A DNA stretch of 64,000 nucleotides from Oscillospiraceae bacterium (GCA_017523995.1 JAFWUX010000237.1:1-64000), one strand, 5' to 3'. Shown: positions 51,979 to 61,672, counted from the stretch's first letter. The notes: generated by a model not told the origin, from the letters alone. A program made the numbers and translations.

Positions 51979-53064
51979 ATGTCTAACAGACCGTTTCAGG
52001 GACTTGTCGTTCAGATGCACGACACCATTCATGCAACCATCGGCGTTGTCGATGAAACCGCAACGATTATCGCGTGCAGCGATCCGACCAGAGTCGGTAC
52101 GACAAATGAGTTCGTATCCATGGATATGAATGAATCCGGTGACCTCTTTATCCGTGACGGATTTACCTATAAGCCGTTCGGTGTCCGCACCACGCCGGAT
52201 TATGCCGTATTTGTCGAGGGCACGGATGAGAATGCTGCAAAGTATGCGGATATCCTTGCGATCGCAATGTCCAGCATCAAGCAGTACTATGACGAGAAAT
52301 ATGACCGCAACAACTTTATCAAGAACGTTGTTCTGGATAACGTGCTCCCCGGTGATATCGTCGTCAAGGCACGCGAGCTGCACTTCAATGCAGAAATCAG
52401 CCGCGTTGTTTTCCTGATCCGGATTGTTTCTGCAAATGATATCTCTGCTTATGATGTCATTCAGAATCTGTTTCCGGATAAGAGCAAGGATTTCGTCTTC
52501 AACATCACGGAGACTGATATCGTGCTCGTCAAGGAGATCAAGTCCACCAACGAAAGCAAGGATCTCGAGAAGCTCGCACGCTCCATTGCGGATACGCTTT
52601 CGAGCGAGTTCTACACCCGCGTCAATGTCGGTATCGGTACCAGCGTTGTCGGCGTAAAGGATCTGGCGCGTTCTTTCAAGGAGGCGCAGACCGCTCTGGA
52701 AGTCGGCAAGGTCTTTGATACGGATAAGGTCATCGTCAGCTACGATAACCTCGGTATCGCAAGACTGATCTATCACCTGCCGACCACCCTCTGCGAGACC
52801 TTCCTGCATGAGGTCTTCAAGCGCGGCAGCATCGAAAGCCTCGATCACGAAACGCTGTTTACGATCCAGCGCTTCTTTGAGAACAACCTGAACGTTTCCG
52901 AGACCTCCAGAAAGCTGTTCGTTCACCGCAACACGCTGGTCTACCGTCTTGAGAAGATCAAGAAGCTGACCGGTCTGGATCTCCGCGAATTTGATCACGC
53001 GATCGTCTTTAAGATCGCTCTGATGGTAAAGAAATATCTTTCGTCCAGCCCTGTTAAGTTCTGA
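51979..53064 (+). CDS. PucR/CdaR-type transcriptional regulator
   Basis: The 361-residue protein has an N-terminal sensor-like region (about 1-110; GVVDETATIIACSDPTRVG resembles a diacid/PAS-like pocket), a GGDEF-like middle (about 130-270, VNVGIGTSVVGVKDLARSFKEAQTALEVG) and a C-terminal PucR-type helix-turn-helix (about 290-355, TIQRFFENNLNVSETSRKLFVHRNTLVYRLEKI). CdaR/PucR regulators respond to sugar acids, purines or amino acids; the ligand here is unknown. RBS GAAGGG. It is followed by a terminator and then ftsEX. The paired TGTTAACA sites upstream may be its own operator. Confidence 0.88.
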   Translation: MSNRPFQGLVVQMHDTIHATIGVVDETATIIACSDPTRVGTTNEFVSMDMNESGDLFIRDGFTYKPFGVRTTPDYAVFVEGTDENAAKYADILAIAMSSIKQYYDEKYDRNNFIKNVVLDNVLPGDIVVKARELHFNAEISRVVFLIRIVSANDISAYDVIQNLFPDKSKDFVFNITETDIVLVKEIKSTNESKDLEKLARSIADTLSSEFYTRVNVGIGTSVVGVKDLARSFKEAQTALEVGKVFDTDKVIVSYDNLGIARLIYHLPTTLCETFLHEVFKRGSIESLDHETLFTIQRFFENNLNVSETSRKLFVHRNTLVYRLEKIKKLTGLDLREFDHAIVFKIALMVKKYLSSSPVKF

Positions 53065-53103
53065 GCGAAAGCATGAATCTGATTTGTTTGTGAGCTTGGG
53101 GAG

Positions 53104-53134
53104 TGCCGAACGGAGTGATTCGTTTGGCATTTTC
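53104..53134 (+). terminator. Terminator after the PucR/CdaR-type gene
   Basis: TGCCGAACG (53104-53112) pairs with CGTTTGGCA (53121-53129) with one G-U, then TTTTCC. The rest of the 170-base gap to ftsE shows no clear promoter. Confidence 0.65.
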
Positions 53135-53237
53135 CATGTTTACATAATTGATTTTCGCCCTTGGGAAGATGTCGAAGAATCAGCGCATGGGCATGTTCGC
53201 GCTGATCCCCAAAACGTCCAAATAAGGAGGAATACTC

Positions 53238-53930
53238 TTGGTAGAGTTAAAAAATGTGTCCGTGACATATGAAAGTACCGGTGTTGAGGCGCTTTCAGAT
53301 GTCAGCCTGAAGGTCGAGGACGGCGAATTTGCGTTTGTCATCGGTCGATCGGGCGCCGGAAAAAGCACGCTGATCAAGCTCCTGCTCAAAGAGCTCGATG
53401 CGAACAGCGGTGAAGTTTATGTCAACGGCTATGATCTGACGAAACTGAAAAAGCGCAAGGTTCCGGAATTCCGACGTACAATCGGTGTTGTGTTCCAGGA
53501 TTACCGCCTGATTGACACCATGACAGTTTATGAAAATATCGCTTTTGTGCTGCGTGTAATTGACGCGCCGAAAAAGCAGATTCGCAAGCGCGTTCCCTAT
53601 GTCATGTCTCTGGTCGGTCTGCAGGATAAGGCTGACTGTTATCCGAGCGAGCTTTCCGGCGGTGAGCAGCAGCGATGTGCGCTTGCCCGTGCGCTTGTGA
53701 ACGATCCGGCTCTGCTGATTGCGGATGAGCCGACCGGTAATGTCGATCCGGAGCTTGCCTATGAGCTCGTTGAGCTGCTGCAGGGCATCAATGCCTGCGG
53801 TACAACGATTCTGATGGTCACGCATGCACACGAGATGGTGCGCCATTTCGGCGGCAGAATCATCAATATCAGTGAAGGCGAGGTTGTATTCGACGAAGTG
53901 ATTGGAGGCGCAGAAATTGAAGCTCAGTAG
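53238..53930 (+). CDS. ftsE: Cell division ATP-binding protein FtsE
   Basis: ABC ATPase that, with FtsX, controls septal or lateral murein hydrolases. The 230 residues contain Walker A GRSGAGKST near 36, signature LSGGEQQR near 140, Walker B ALLIADEPTGNVDPE and the His switch THAHEMV. The start is TTG at 53238, 7 bases after AAGGAGG. It overlaps ftsX by 14 bases. The set ftsE-ftsX-M23 hydrolase-ctpA is a typical Clostridia division module. Confidence 0.96.
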   Translation: MVELKNVSVTYESTGVEALSDVSLKVEDGEFAFVIGRSGAGKSTLIKLLLKELDANSGEVYVNGYDLTKLKKRKVPEFRRTIGVVFQDYRLIDTMTVYENIAFVLRVIDAPKKQIRKRVPYVMSLVGLQDKADCYPSELSGGEQQRCALARALVNDPALLIADEPTGNVDPELAYELVELLQGINACGTTILMVTHAHEMVRHFGGRIINISEGEVVFDEVIGGAEIEAQ

Positions 53931-54834
53931 TTTTCGGTATCTTGTCGGACAGGGCTTTGACAATGTCTGGAAGAACCGCGTCATGGCTTTTGCATCGTTC
54001 TGCGTTCTGCTTGTCAGTTTGCTGCTCGTCGGCATTTCTGTTCTGTTCTACGTAAATATCAATGCGATTATCGGCGGCATTGAGGATAAAAACGAAGTCA
54101 TTGTGTATCTTTCGGAGAATACCGATGATGCCCGCCTCGAAGCAATCGGCGAGGAACTGCGCGCGATGAACAACATTGCAAGCGTTCAGCTCTATACCAA
54201 AGAGGAAGCATTCGAGGATCTGAAAGAGGATATGAGCGATCAGGCGATCGTGTTTGAGTCGCTCGGTGATGACAATCCCCTGCTCGATGCCTATCGCATC
54301 CGCGTCTCGGATATCTCGAAAATGGATGAGACGCTTTCAGCCACGGAAAAGATTGAAAATGTGGAGTCCGTCCGCTCTCCTGATTCGTTCGTTGAGCTGC
54401 TGACGGAAATGCGCCGCGTTGTGACGATTGTAGCGATTGCAATTATCATTGCGCTGCTGATCGTTTCCATGGTTATTATCTCGAATACAACCCGTGCCAG
54501 TGTTTTCTCCAGACGCCGCGAGATCAGCATCATGCAGAGCGTCGGCGCGACAAAGGGCTTTATCCGTTTTCCGTTCTTTATCGAGGGCATGATCAACGGA
54601 TTTATGGCGGGCGTTTTCGCCACACTGCTGACATGGTTTGCATATGACAGCCTTGTCAATCTGCTCGGACGCTTTGATGTCCTGAGCACGATCGGTCTCG
54701 GCAATGTCATCCCCTATAACAAAATCTATCTGATTGTCATGCTTTCCTATATCATCGCCGGTTCGCTGATCGGCGCATTTGGAAGTGTGCTTTCGACACG
54801 TGTTCACCTGAGATACCGTGCCGCAAATATGTAA
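53917..54834 (+). CDS. ftsX: Cell division protein FtsX
   Basis: The 305-residue membrane partner of FtsE has four helices: one near the N-terminus (about 25-50), then an extracellular loop domain (about 55-160), then three helices (about 167-195, 220-245 and 270-295). The cytoplasmic RRREISIMQSVGATKGFIRFPFF segment couples to the ATPase. The start is taken as TTG 53917, with GGAGG 8 bases upstream inside ftsE; TTG 53902 is in frame but overlaps that RBS. The loop would bind the M23 protein encoded next. Confidence 0.95.
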   Translation: MKLSSFRYLVGQGFDNVWKNRVMAFASFCVLLVSLLLVGISVLFYVNINAIIGGIEDKNEVIVYLSENTDDARLEAIGEELRAMNNIASVQLYTKEEAFEDLKEDMSDQAIVFESLGDDNPLLDAYRIRVSDISKMDETLSATEKIENVESVRSPDSFVELLTEMRRVVTIVAIAIIIALLIVSMVIISNTTRASVFSRRREISIMQSVGATKGFIRFPFFIEGMINGFMAGVFATLLTWFAYDSLVNLLGRFDVLSTIGLGNVIPYNKIYLIVMLSYIIAGSLIGAFGSVLSTRVHLRYRAANM

Positions 54835-54861
54835 CCCAAAAGCAAAAAGGAAGGTTTATTT

Positions 54862-56418
54862 ATGAACAAGCAATGCAGAAAAGCGCTTGCAGTGCTGTCT
54901 GCTGTCATTCTGACGGCGACATCTCTTACGCTGGGAGCAAAGCAGAATCCGAATAATCTGACTTATGCGAAGACACTCAAGGAAATTGAACAGGAGAAAA
55001 AAGACAAACAGGATCAGATTGACAAAAAGAAGGCAGAGCTGAAAAAGCTCGCAGAGGATCTCTCTGATAAGTCTGCATATGAGCAGACGCTGAAAGAGGA
55101 GATCAACCTCATCAACGGAAAAATGGTTCTCATCGACTCGCAGATGTCCAACCTGATCGGTGAAATCAGCGATAAGGAATCTGAGATTGCCGATCTGCAG
55201 ACTCAGATTGATGAGGAGGAAGTCGCAGTGCAGGAGGGACTCAAGGCGTTTAAGTCCCGCATCCGCGCACTCTATGTCCACGGCAATGACTCATTGCTCT
55301 CTGCACTCGTCGGTGCATCCAGCTTTTATGATGTCCTTGCGCGGGTGGACCTGATTAAGCGCATCTCCAAGCACGATGATGAAATGATCACAAATCTGCG
55401 CGAGGAGATTCAGACGCTGACCAATCACAAGCAGGATCTGACTGCAAGTGTACAGGCGCTTAATATCAAGCAGACAGAGATTCAGGTTCTGCTCGATGAA
55501 TTTGATGCCTCGAAACTCGAACTCAACACTGCGCTTTCCGATAACAATGTCGAGATTCAGATGATCGAAAATAAGCAGCTGACTGCAAACAGTGAGCTCA
55601 AACAGCAGCAGATGGATCTCGATGAAATCGAAAAGGAACAGGAAGAAATCATTGCCGAAGCACTGCGGAAGTCAATGGAAGAGGAAAGAAAACAAAAGGA
55701 AGAAGAAGCCCGCAAGAAGGCTGAGCTTCAGGCAAAGCTGACAACTACCGTTACCACCACTACAACGGTTCGCACTACAACCACAACTACGGCGAAACCG
55801 ATTGTTTACACAACGGTTGTTCCGACACCGGCAGTGACAGCTCCGGCTGAAACTGAGGCGCAGCATGTTGCACCGCAGCCTGTTGTAACAGAGGCACCTG
55901 CACCGGTTGTCACTGCGGCACCGACAACGGCTCCGACTGCACCGCCGACTGCGCCCCCGACTACCGCTGCGACTACAACCACTGCGGCACCGGCTCCGAG
56001 CGGCAGCATGTTTGCATGGCCGGTTCCGGGACATTACGGCATTTCCAGTTATTTCGGTCCGCGTCCCGATCCGTTCGGTTCCGGCGTGATCAAGGGCCAC
56101 GGCGCAATTGATATCATCGGCAATGTCAGCCCGATCAACGGCGCGGCAGTCTGCGCTGCGGGCAACGGCACGGTTTCCTACGTCACTTCCGATAACTGGG
56201 GCGGCGGCTACGGCAAACATGTGGTGATCTATCACGGCAACGGCTATTCGACGCTCTATGCGCATATGCAGCGCGTCGATGTCTCTGTCGGTCAGCAGGT
56301 TACTGTCGGTCAGCAGATTGGCATCGTCGGTATGACGGGTTCTGCGACCGGTCCGCATCTTCACTTTGAGGTGCGCATCAACAACGAACGAGTGAATCCT
56401 TTGAATTATCTACCGTAA
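54862..56418 (+). CDS. Coiled-coil M23 (LytM) murein hydrolase, EnvC-like
   Basis: Secreted 518-residue protein: signal peptide (about 1-26), long coiled coil (about 35-295, with KEIEQEKKDKQDQIDKKKAE) and a Thr/Pro/Ala-rich linker (about 297-388). The C-terminal peptidase M23 domain (about 390-515) has zinc ligands in GHGAID near 413 and HLHFE near 500, plus YAHM, so it looks catalytically complete. The coiled coil is the expected FtsX-binding part, as in EnvC, PcsB or CwlO systems. AAGGAAGG lies before the ATG. It follows ftsX by 27 bases and is ended by a large hairpin. Confidence 0.93.
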   Translation: MNKQCRKALAVLSAVILTATSLTLGAKQNPNNLTYAKTLKEIEQEKKDKQDQIDKKKAELKKLAEDLSDKSAYEQTLKEEINLINGKMVLIDSQMSNLIGEISDKESEIADLQTQIDEEEVAVQEGLKAFKSRIRALYVHGNDSLLSALVGASSFYDVLARVDLIKRISKHDDEMITNLREEIQTLTNHKQDLTASVQALNIKQTEIQVLLDEFDASKLELNTALSDNNVEIQMIENKQLTANSELKQQQMDLDEIEKEQEEIIAEALRKSMEEERKQKEEEARKKAELQAKLTTTVTTTTTVRTTTTTTAKPIVYTTVVPTPAVTAPAETEAQHVAPQPVVTEAPAPVVTAAPTTAPTAPPTAPPTTAATTTTAAPAPSGSMFAWPVPGHYGISSYFGPRPDPFGSGVIKGHGAIDIIGNVSPINGAAVCAAGNGTVSYVTSDNWGGGYGKHVVIYHGNGYSTLYAHMQRVDVSVGQQVTVGQQIGIVGMTGSATGPHLHFEVRINNERVNPLNYLP

Positions 56419-56455
56419 TTCATCTTTTTGACGAATTTGCTTCATTTCTTACAAT

Positions 56456-56508
56456 CCGGAAGAACGGCAGGAGACAGTCAGGATGTCTCTTGCCGTTTCC
56501 GGCATTTT
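56456..56508 (+). terminator. Large hairpin between the M23 and ctpA genes
   Basis: AACGGCAGGAGACA (56463-56476) pairs with TGTCTCTTGCCGTT (56484-56497) with one G-U; CCGGA/TCCGG (56456-56460, 56498-56502) extends it to about 19 pairs. CATTTTC follows. It probably terminates or attenuates the ftsEX-M23 transcript; the T run is short, so partial readthrough into ctpA is likely. Confidence 0.65.
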
Positions 56509-56534
56509 CAAGCGGATGTGAAAGGCGGACTGGG

Positions 56535-57716
56535 ATGGTTAAAATCTCTCTTGGAACAGTTCTGAGTCTGATGACACTGACTGCTGCTGCGACATTTGTC
56601 ATTACGCTTTCCGCCAGCAGGAATGCGTTTAACTCGAAAATTACAGAGATCGACCGCCTTGCGGATAAGTATCAGCGGCTTGACGAGCTCGATGCGAAGG
56701 TGCGCGATGTCTTTTATAAAGATGTGCCGGAGGATGATGTGCTCGAGGGCATGCTGGAAGGCTATGTCAGCGGCCTCGGCGACCGCTACAGCGTCTATCG
56801 CAGCGATGAGGCACTGACGGCTTATCATGACAACAATTCGGGTGTGTATACCGGAATCGGCATTTCGATCCGGAAAACAGAGGAAGGCTTTGCCGAAATC
56901 GCAGATGTCACGGAGGACGGACCGGCTGAAAAGCGCGGTATCGAGGTCGGCGACATGCTCCTTGAAGTGGACGGCGTCTCGCTTAAAGCAAGCTATGACG
57001 AAGCTGTTGACATGATCTCCGGCGAGGTCGGTACATCGGTCACGCTGCTGATCCGCAAGCACGATTCCGATACCGAAAAAAAGATCACGGTTGTCCGCGC
57101 GCAGATCGACGAGATCACGGTGCAGTCTGCCTATCTGCCGGATGATATCGGCTATATTTACATCGGGAAATTCCGCGGCGTGACGATTGCGCAGTTTGAA
57201 AATGCCCGTCAGGAACTCCTGAAACAGGGCGCAAAAGCATTTATCTTTGATGTGCGGAACAACGGCGGCGGTGTGCTTTCGGCGCTGGAACAGATGACTG
57301 ATCCCCTGCTGCCGGAGGGTGAACTCGCGTTTTCCTATGACCGCGACGGCAATGCATCGCCGATTCTCGAATCCGATGCGCATTTTGAAAAGATGCCGTA
57401 TGTGGTGCTTGTCAACGGCAATACGGCGAGCGCAGCCGAGCTGTTTGCATGTGTGCTCCGCGATTATGCGGATGCTGTTCTGGTCGGTGAAACAACTTTC
57501 GGCAAGGGCATCATGCAGACGACATTCGATCTTTCCGGCGGCGGTGTTACGCTGACAACCGCTACCTATGCGACCGGCAAAACGCCCTGTTATCATGAGA
57601 TCGGACTGGAACCGGATATAGAAGCGGTCTACGATCCGGATGCGGAAAAAGATAATCAGATTGCTGCTGCGATTGAGGCTGCGAAGGATCTGATCAAGAA
57701 GCAGGAGGCTGAATGA
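56535..57716 (+). CDS. S41 family C-terminal processing peptidase (CtpA-like)
   Basis: Membrane-anchored serine protease of 393 residues. It has an N-terminal helix (about 5-28), a PDZ domain (about 95-175, YTGIGISIRKTEEGFAEIAD, then GPAEKRGIEVGDMLLEVDG) and the S41 core with FDVRNNGGG, nucleophile Ser near 299 in NTASAAELFA and general-base Lys near 323 in TTFGKGIMQ. Such proteases trim envelope proteins and often regulate murein hydrolases, fitting its place after ftsEX-M23. ATG 56535 follows AAAGGCGG. Its stop overlaps the GH95 start. Confidence 0.94.
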   Translation: MVKISLGTVLSLMTLTAAATFVITLSASRNAFNSKITEIDRLADKYQRLDELDAKVRDVFYKDVPEDDVLEGMLEGYVSGLGDRYSVYRSDEALTAYHDNNSGVYTGIGISIRKTEEGFAEIADVTEDGPAEKRGIEVGDMLLEVDGVSLKASYDEAVDMISGEVGTSVTLLIRKHDSDTEKKITVVRAQIDEITVQSAYLPDDIGYIYIGKFRGVTIAQFENARQELLKQGAKAFIFDVRNNGGGVLSALEQMTDPLLPEGELAFSYDRDGNASPILESDAHFEKMPYVVLVNGNTASAAELFACVLRDYADAVLVGETTFGKGIMQTTFDLSGGGVTLTTATYATGKTPCYHEIGLEPDIEAVYDPDAEKDNQIAAAIEAAKDLIKKQEAE

Positions 57717-60007
57717 TGCCCGCGCTCTGGTATGAACAGCCTGCATCCCGATTTGAGGAGGCGCTCCCGATCGGTGCCGGCAGGTTCGGCGCGATGCTTT
57801 ACGGCGATCCGGAGCAGGAGCTTCTCCGCCTGAATGAGGATTCGCTTTGGTCAGGCGGCCCGCGCAGCCGTGTCAATCCGGATGCAAAGGAAGGCTTTGC
57901 TGAGGTTCGGCAGCTGCTGTTTGCGGGGCATATATCAGAAGCGGAACAGATTGCGTTTCAGAAAATGCAGGGCTGTCCGCCGGATATGCGGCACTATACC
58001 CCGCTCGGCGATCTTCGGATACAGCTTATCCTGCCGGAGGGCGATCTGACTGCGTACCGGCGCGAGCTCGATCTGGATGTAGCGGTCTGCCGTATATCGT
58101 TCCGGAAGGGCGGATTTGCATTTCAGCGCGAGGCATTTGCTTCTGCACCGGCGGGATGCGTTGTGCTGCGTCTGAACGGTGAAGTCCCCTTTTCTGCGGT
58201 TCTTTCAATGAACGGCAGAGATGATGATTTTGACCGCAATTGCGTCTTGCAGTCCCCTGAGGGTGCTGCGCTGATATTTGACGGTTGCTCCGGCGGCGTA
58301 AACGGAATCCGGTTTTGTTCGGTCTGCCGCGTATCTGCGCCGGACGGTTCGGTTTTCCGCCGCGGCAATACGATAGTTGCGGAACAGGTAACATCTCTCA
58401 TTATCGTTTGCAGTATGCAGACAAGTTATTATCATCCGGATGCGGATTTGCAGGCACTCTGCGATGCGGACTGTCTTGCAGCGCTTGCGCTCCCCTATCC
58501 GGCTCTTTTGCAGGCGCATCTTTCCGATTACCGTGCGCTGTATCAGCGTGCATCCGTAACACTTCCGGATGCTTCACTCTGTGCGCAGCTCCCGACAGAC
58601 CGGCTTCTGGAATCTGCAAAGGAGCATCGTCAGGATGCATGCAATGCGCTGCTGTCGCTTTATTTCTCTTTTGGCAGATACCTGATGATTGCGGGCAGCC
58701 GCTCAGGCTCCCTGCCGCTGAACCTGCAGGGCATCTGGAATGTTGACATGTGGCCTGCATGGGGTTCACGGTTTACAATCAACATCAATACCGAAATGAA
58801 TTACTGGTGCGCAGAAAGCTGCAATCTGTCTGATTGTCACCTGCCGCTGTTTTCGCTGCTGCGCAAAGTCATGAAAAGCGGCAGACGCACGGCACGCGAA
58901 ATGTACGGGCTGGAAGGCTTTTGCTGTCACCATAATACGGATCTCTGGGGCGACACAGCGCCGCAGGATCTCTGGATGCCGGCGACAATCTGGCCGTTCG
59001 GCGGTGCATGGCTTGCGCTGCACATCATGGAGCACTATCGGTTTACGCTGGATCGGGATTTTCTCGCGGCTCATTTCGATATTCTGACGGAGGCTGCGCG
59101 GTTCTGTTCACAGTATCTGATCGAAAACGAAAACGGTCAGCTGGTGACCTGTCCGAGCGTTTCGCCGGAGAACAGTTATCGTCTGCCGAACGGAGAAACC
59201 GGTTCTCTGTGTGCAGGGCCGACGATGGATACGCAGATTATCACGGCGCTTTATCAGGATATGATCGAAGCGGATGCAATTCTCGGCGCACATTCGGAGC
59301 TGACGCCCCTGCTGTGTGCTCAGCTGAAGAAGCTGCCGAAACCGCAGATCGGGCAGCACGGGCAGATTATGGAATGGGCTGTCGATTACGATGAACCGGA
59401 ACCCGGTCATCGGCATATCTCACAGCTTTTTGCACTGCATCCCGCGCATGCGATATCTGTCCGCAGAACGCCGGAGCTTGCAAAAGCAGCTGCTGCGACA
59501 CTCCGGCGGCGACTTGCACACGGCGGCGGGCATACCGGCTGGAGCTGTGCGTGGATCGCAAATTTCTATGCCCGTCTGCAGGACGGTGAAAACTGTTATG
59601 CAGCACTCTGCAAACTGATGATTGATTCTACAAATCCGAATCTCTTTGACATGCATCCGCCGTTTCAGATTGACGGCAATTTCGGCGGAACTGCCGCAAT
59701 CGCAGAATCCTTGCTGCAATCAGATTCTGATGGCTTGACCCTTCTGCCTGCACTTCCGGATGCGTGGCATACCGGCAGTTTCCGCGGTCTGTGCGGATAC
59801 GGCGGATTCGAGATTTCCGCCGAATGGAAGGATCACAACCTTTTGCAGGTGACAGTTGCATCCAATCAGGGCGGCATTTGCAGATTGTTCTATCCGTCGC
59901 AGTGCAGACTGCGGCTGATCGAAACCGAACACATCAGAAAGGAGGCGGAAGGCTTCTTGGCATTTGAGACCGTTCCGGCAGGTGTTTATCATCTGACCGC
60001 AGTTTGA
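57713..60007 (+). CDS. GH95 family glycosidase (alpha-L-fucosidase/galactosidase type)
   Basis: The 764-residue protein has no signal peptide, so it is probably cytoplasmic. An N-terminal beta-sandwich (about 1-235, LPIGAGRFGAMLYGDPEQELLRLNEDSLWSGG) is followed by an (alpha/alpha)6 barrel. The GH95 catalytic set is intact: Asn pair in NINTEMNYW near 354, Glu in SVSPENSY near 482 and Asp in QIDGNFGG near 652. It removes terminal L-fucose or L-galactose; acting inside the cell suggests imported oligosaccharides. ATG 57713 overlaps the ctpA stop (AATGATG; a second ATG is three bases on), with GCAGGAGG upstream. GH26 follows with overlap. Confidence 0.92.
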   Translation: MMPALWYEQPASRFEEALPIGAGRFGAMLYGDPEQELLRLNEDSLWSGGPRSRVNPDAKEGFAEVRQLLFAGHISEAEQIAFQKMQGCPPDMRHYTPLGDLRIQLILPEGDLTAYRRELDLDVAVCRISFRKGGFAFQREAFASAPAGCVVLRLNGEVPFSAVLSMNGRDDDFDRNCVLQSPEGAALIFDGCSGGVNGIRFCSVCRVSAPDGSVFRRGNTIVAEQVTSLIIVCSMQTSYYHPDADLQALCDADCLAALALPYPALLQAHLSDYRALYQRASVTLPDASLCAQLPTDRLLESAKEHRQDACNALLSLYFSFGRYLMIAGSRSGSLPLNLQGIWNVDMWPAWGSRFTININTEMNYWCAESCNLSDCHLPLFSLLRKVMKSGRRTAREMYGLEGFCCHHNTDLWGDTAPQDLWMPATIWPFGGAWLALHIMEHYRFTLDRDFLAAHFDILTEAARFCSQYLIENENGQLVTCPSVSPENSYRLPNGETGSLCAGPTMDTQIITALYQDMIEADAILGAHSELTPLLCAQLKKLPKPQIGQHGQIMEWAVDYDEPEPGHRHISQLFALHPAHAISVRRTPELAKAAAATLRRRLAHGGGHTGWSCAWIANFYARLQDGENCYAALCKLMIDSTNPNLFDMHPPFQIDGNFGGTAAIAESLLQSDSDGLTLLPALPDAWHTGSFRGLCGYGGFEISAEWKDHNLLQVTVASNQGGICRLFYPSQCRLRLIETEHIRKEAEGFLAFETVPAGVYHLTAV

Positions 60008-61623
60008 ATCGTTTTCCGCACCTCAATGGTGTGTTTCGTGCGCTGCTGCTGGTTATCTGCGTATGCGTTGTATCCATATGCTTTTTGTTCCTTCCGTTTC
60101 CGAAGGCGACGGAGACACAGCAGCGCAAATACAGCTATTATCGCTATCTTTCCGGCTCTGCATCGGATGACTCCCTTGCTGCCGATGAGCTGCATCCCGA
60201 TTCCTATCAGCTCAATCTCCCCGAGATCAGTCAGGGACACTTCAAACGGCGGATCGAGGCAGAGTCCTTAAAGCTGCCGGATAAACTGAAAGCATTGACA
60301 AAGCGCAGCGGCTATTCCGGAAAAGGATATGTCGGTTCGCTGCCTGCACATACCGAATCTGCGCTCACCTGCTCTGTGACCATTCCGCGCACGCAGCACT
60401 ATTGTATTACAGTCTGCGCTGCGGCTTCTCAGACCGGCTCGCATGCACTGCGTGTCAATGACGAGATCGTCTCGCAGTTTACGATTGATGATGCGGATCA
60501 CTTCACGATGGTGACGTTTTATGGCATCTTCCTTGAAAAGGGCAAGGCTGACATTGCGGTGGATACAATTGATACAAAGCTTGATATTGACTATATAGAG
60601 CTTGCGGATGATGCGTCAGTCTATCAGACGGATTTCTCTGTTCGGGATACGCTGTGCAATCCGGAGGCTTCTGATGAAGCACAGCAGCTTTACCGGTTTC
60701 TGCTTGAGAACTGGGAGCAGAAAATAATCACCGGTCAATATGTTTCCGATGAAAATGACCGTGAGCTGCAGATGATCTATCAGCAGACCGGGCAGCTCCC
60801 TGCGATCCGGTTCAGTCTGATCGGCTCCGGCGATAACCGCGAGCAGATCGACGCTGCGATTGACTGGAATGTCTACATGCAGGGCATTGTCGGGCTGATG
60901 TGGCAGTGGAATGCGCCCGGCTCGGATTCAGTTTACGCAGAGGATACGGATTTTGATCTGCAGGCGGCTTTGCGGCATAAGGACATGCAGAAGCTTGCGA
61001 TGCTCTCTGATGCTGACGCTGCTGCGGAATCCGGCGCGATCCGTGAGGAGACGAAGCTTTTGCTGCAGGACATTGACCGCATTGCAGAAGCGTTGAAGCC
61101 CTTGAAAAATATGGATATTCCGGTGCTCTGGCGCCCGCTGCATGAAGCCGGCGGCGGCTGGTACTGGTGGGGCGCATCCGGCAGCGCTGCATATGAAAAG
61201 CTCTGGCAGCTGCTCTACTGCCGCATGACAGAATATCATCATCTGGATAACCTCATCTGGATCTGGAACGGACAGAGCGCGGCATATCTTGTTCCGGAAA
61301 ACACCTACGATATTGCTTCTGTGGATATTTATCTCCAGCCGAAGATGCAGTACGGCAGCCGCTATGAGCAGTTCCTTGCACTGAAAAAGCTCACCGGCGG
61401 CAGAAAGCTGCTTGCGCTCAGTGAATGCAGTGCGATTCCCGATCCGGAGATGATGCAGATCGACCGCTCTGTCTGGTCATTTTTCGGGCTCTGGTACGGC
61501 GATTATCTGATGAATCCGGACGGTACTTTCCGTGATGACTATTATTCAAGTAATGATTTGTACAATCTGTACAACTCGGAACTTGCTTTATCGCTGAATG
61601 ATTTTCGGGCACAATACCAATAA
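60004..61623 (+). CDS. GH26 beta-mannanase with a CBM35-like domain
   Basis: The 539-residue protein has an N-terminal hydrophobic helix (about 12-35, signal peptide or anchor). A CBM35-like domain (about 78-200, RIEAESLKLPDKLKA, ending LDIDYIELADD) precedes the GH26 barrel. The acid/base Glu is in RPLHEAGGGWYWWG near 381 and the nucleophile in LALSECSAIP near 474. It cuts beta-1,4-mannan or galactomannan outside the cell and has no dockerin. The start is a TTG at 60004 overlapping the GH95 stop; the RBS is weak, so coupling to GH95 is likely, and a GTG at 60031 is an alternative. GH130 downstream would process its products. Confidence 0.9.
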   Translation: MNRFPHLNGVFRALLLVICVCVVSICFLFLPFPKATETQQRKYSYYRYLSGSASDDSLAADELHPDSYQLNLPEISQGHFKRRIEAESLKLPDKLKALTKRSGYSGKGYVGSLPAHTESALTCSVTIPRTQHYCITVCAAASQTGSHALRVNDEIVSQFTIDDADHFTMVTFYGIFLEKGKADIAVDTIDTKLDIDYIELADDASVYQTDFSVRDTLCNPEASDEAQQLYRFLLENWEQKIITGQYVSDENDRELQMIYQQTGQLPAIRFSLIGSGDNREQIDAAIDWNVYMQGIVGLMWQWNAPGSDSVYAEDTDFDLQAALRHKDMQKLAMLSDADAAAESGAIREETKLLLQDIDRIAEALKPLKNMDIPVLWRPLHEAGGGWYWWGASGSAAYEKLWQLLYCRMTEYHHLDNLIWIWNGQSAAYLVPENTYDIASVDIYLQPKMQYGSRYEQFLALKKLTGGRKLLALSECSAIPDPEMMQIDRSVWSFFGLWYGDYLMNPDGTFRDDYYSSNDLYNLYNSELALSLNDFRAQYQ

Positions 61624-61627
61624 TCTA

Positions 61628-61656
61628 TTGAAATTCATGCCAAATTGTGTTATAAT
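61628..61656 (+). promoter_or_regulatory. GH130 promoter
   Basis: TTGAAA (61628-61633), 17 bases, TATAAT (61651-61656), just after the GH26 stop. Confidence 0.82.
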
Positions 61657-61672
61657 AGCACCATAGATTAAA

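Noticed and set aside
55740..55995. Repeat-rich DNA as a possible mobile or structural repeat
   Set aside because: It is the Thr/Pro/Ala linker of the M23 protein, in frame and typical of secreted ruminococcal proteins.
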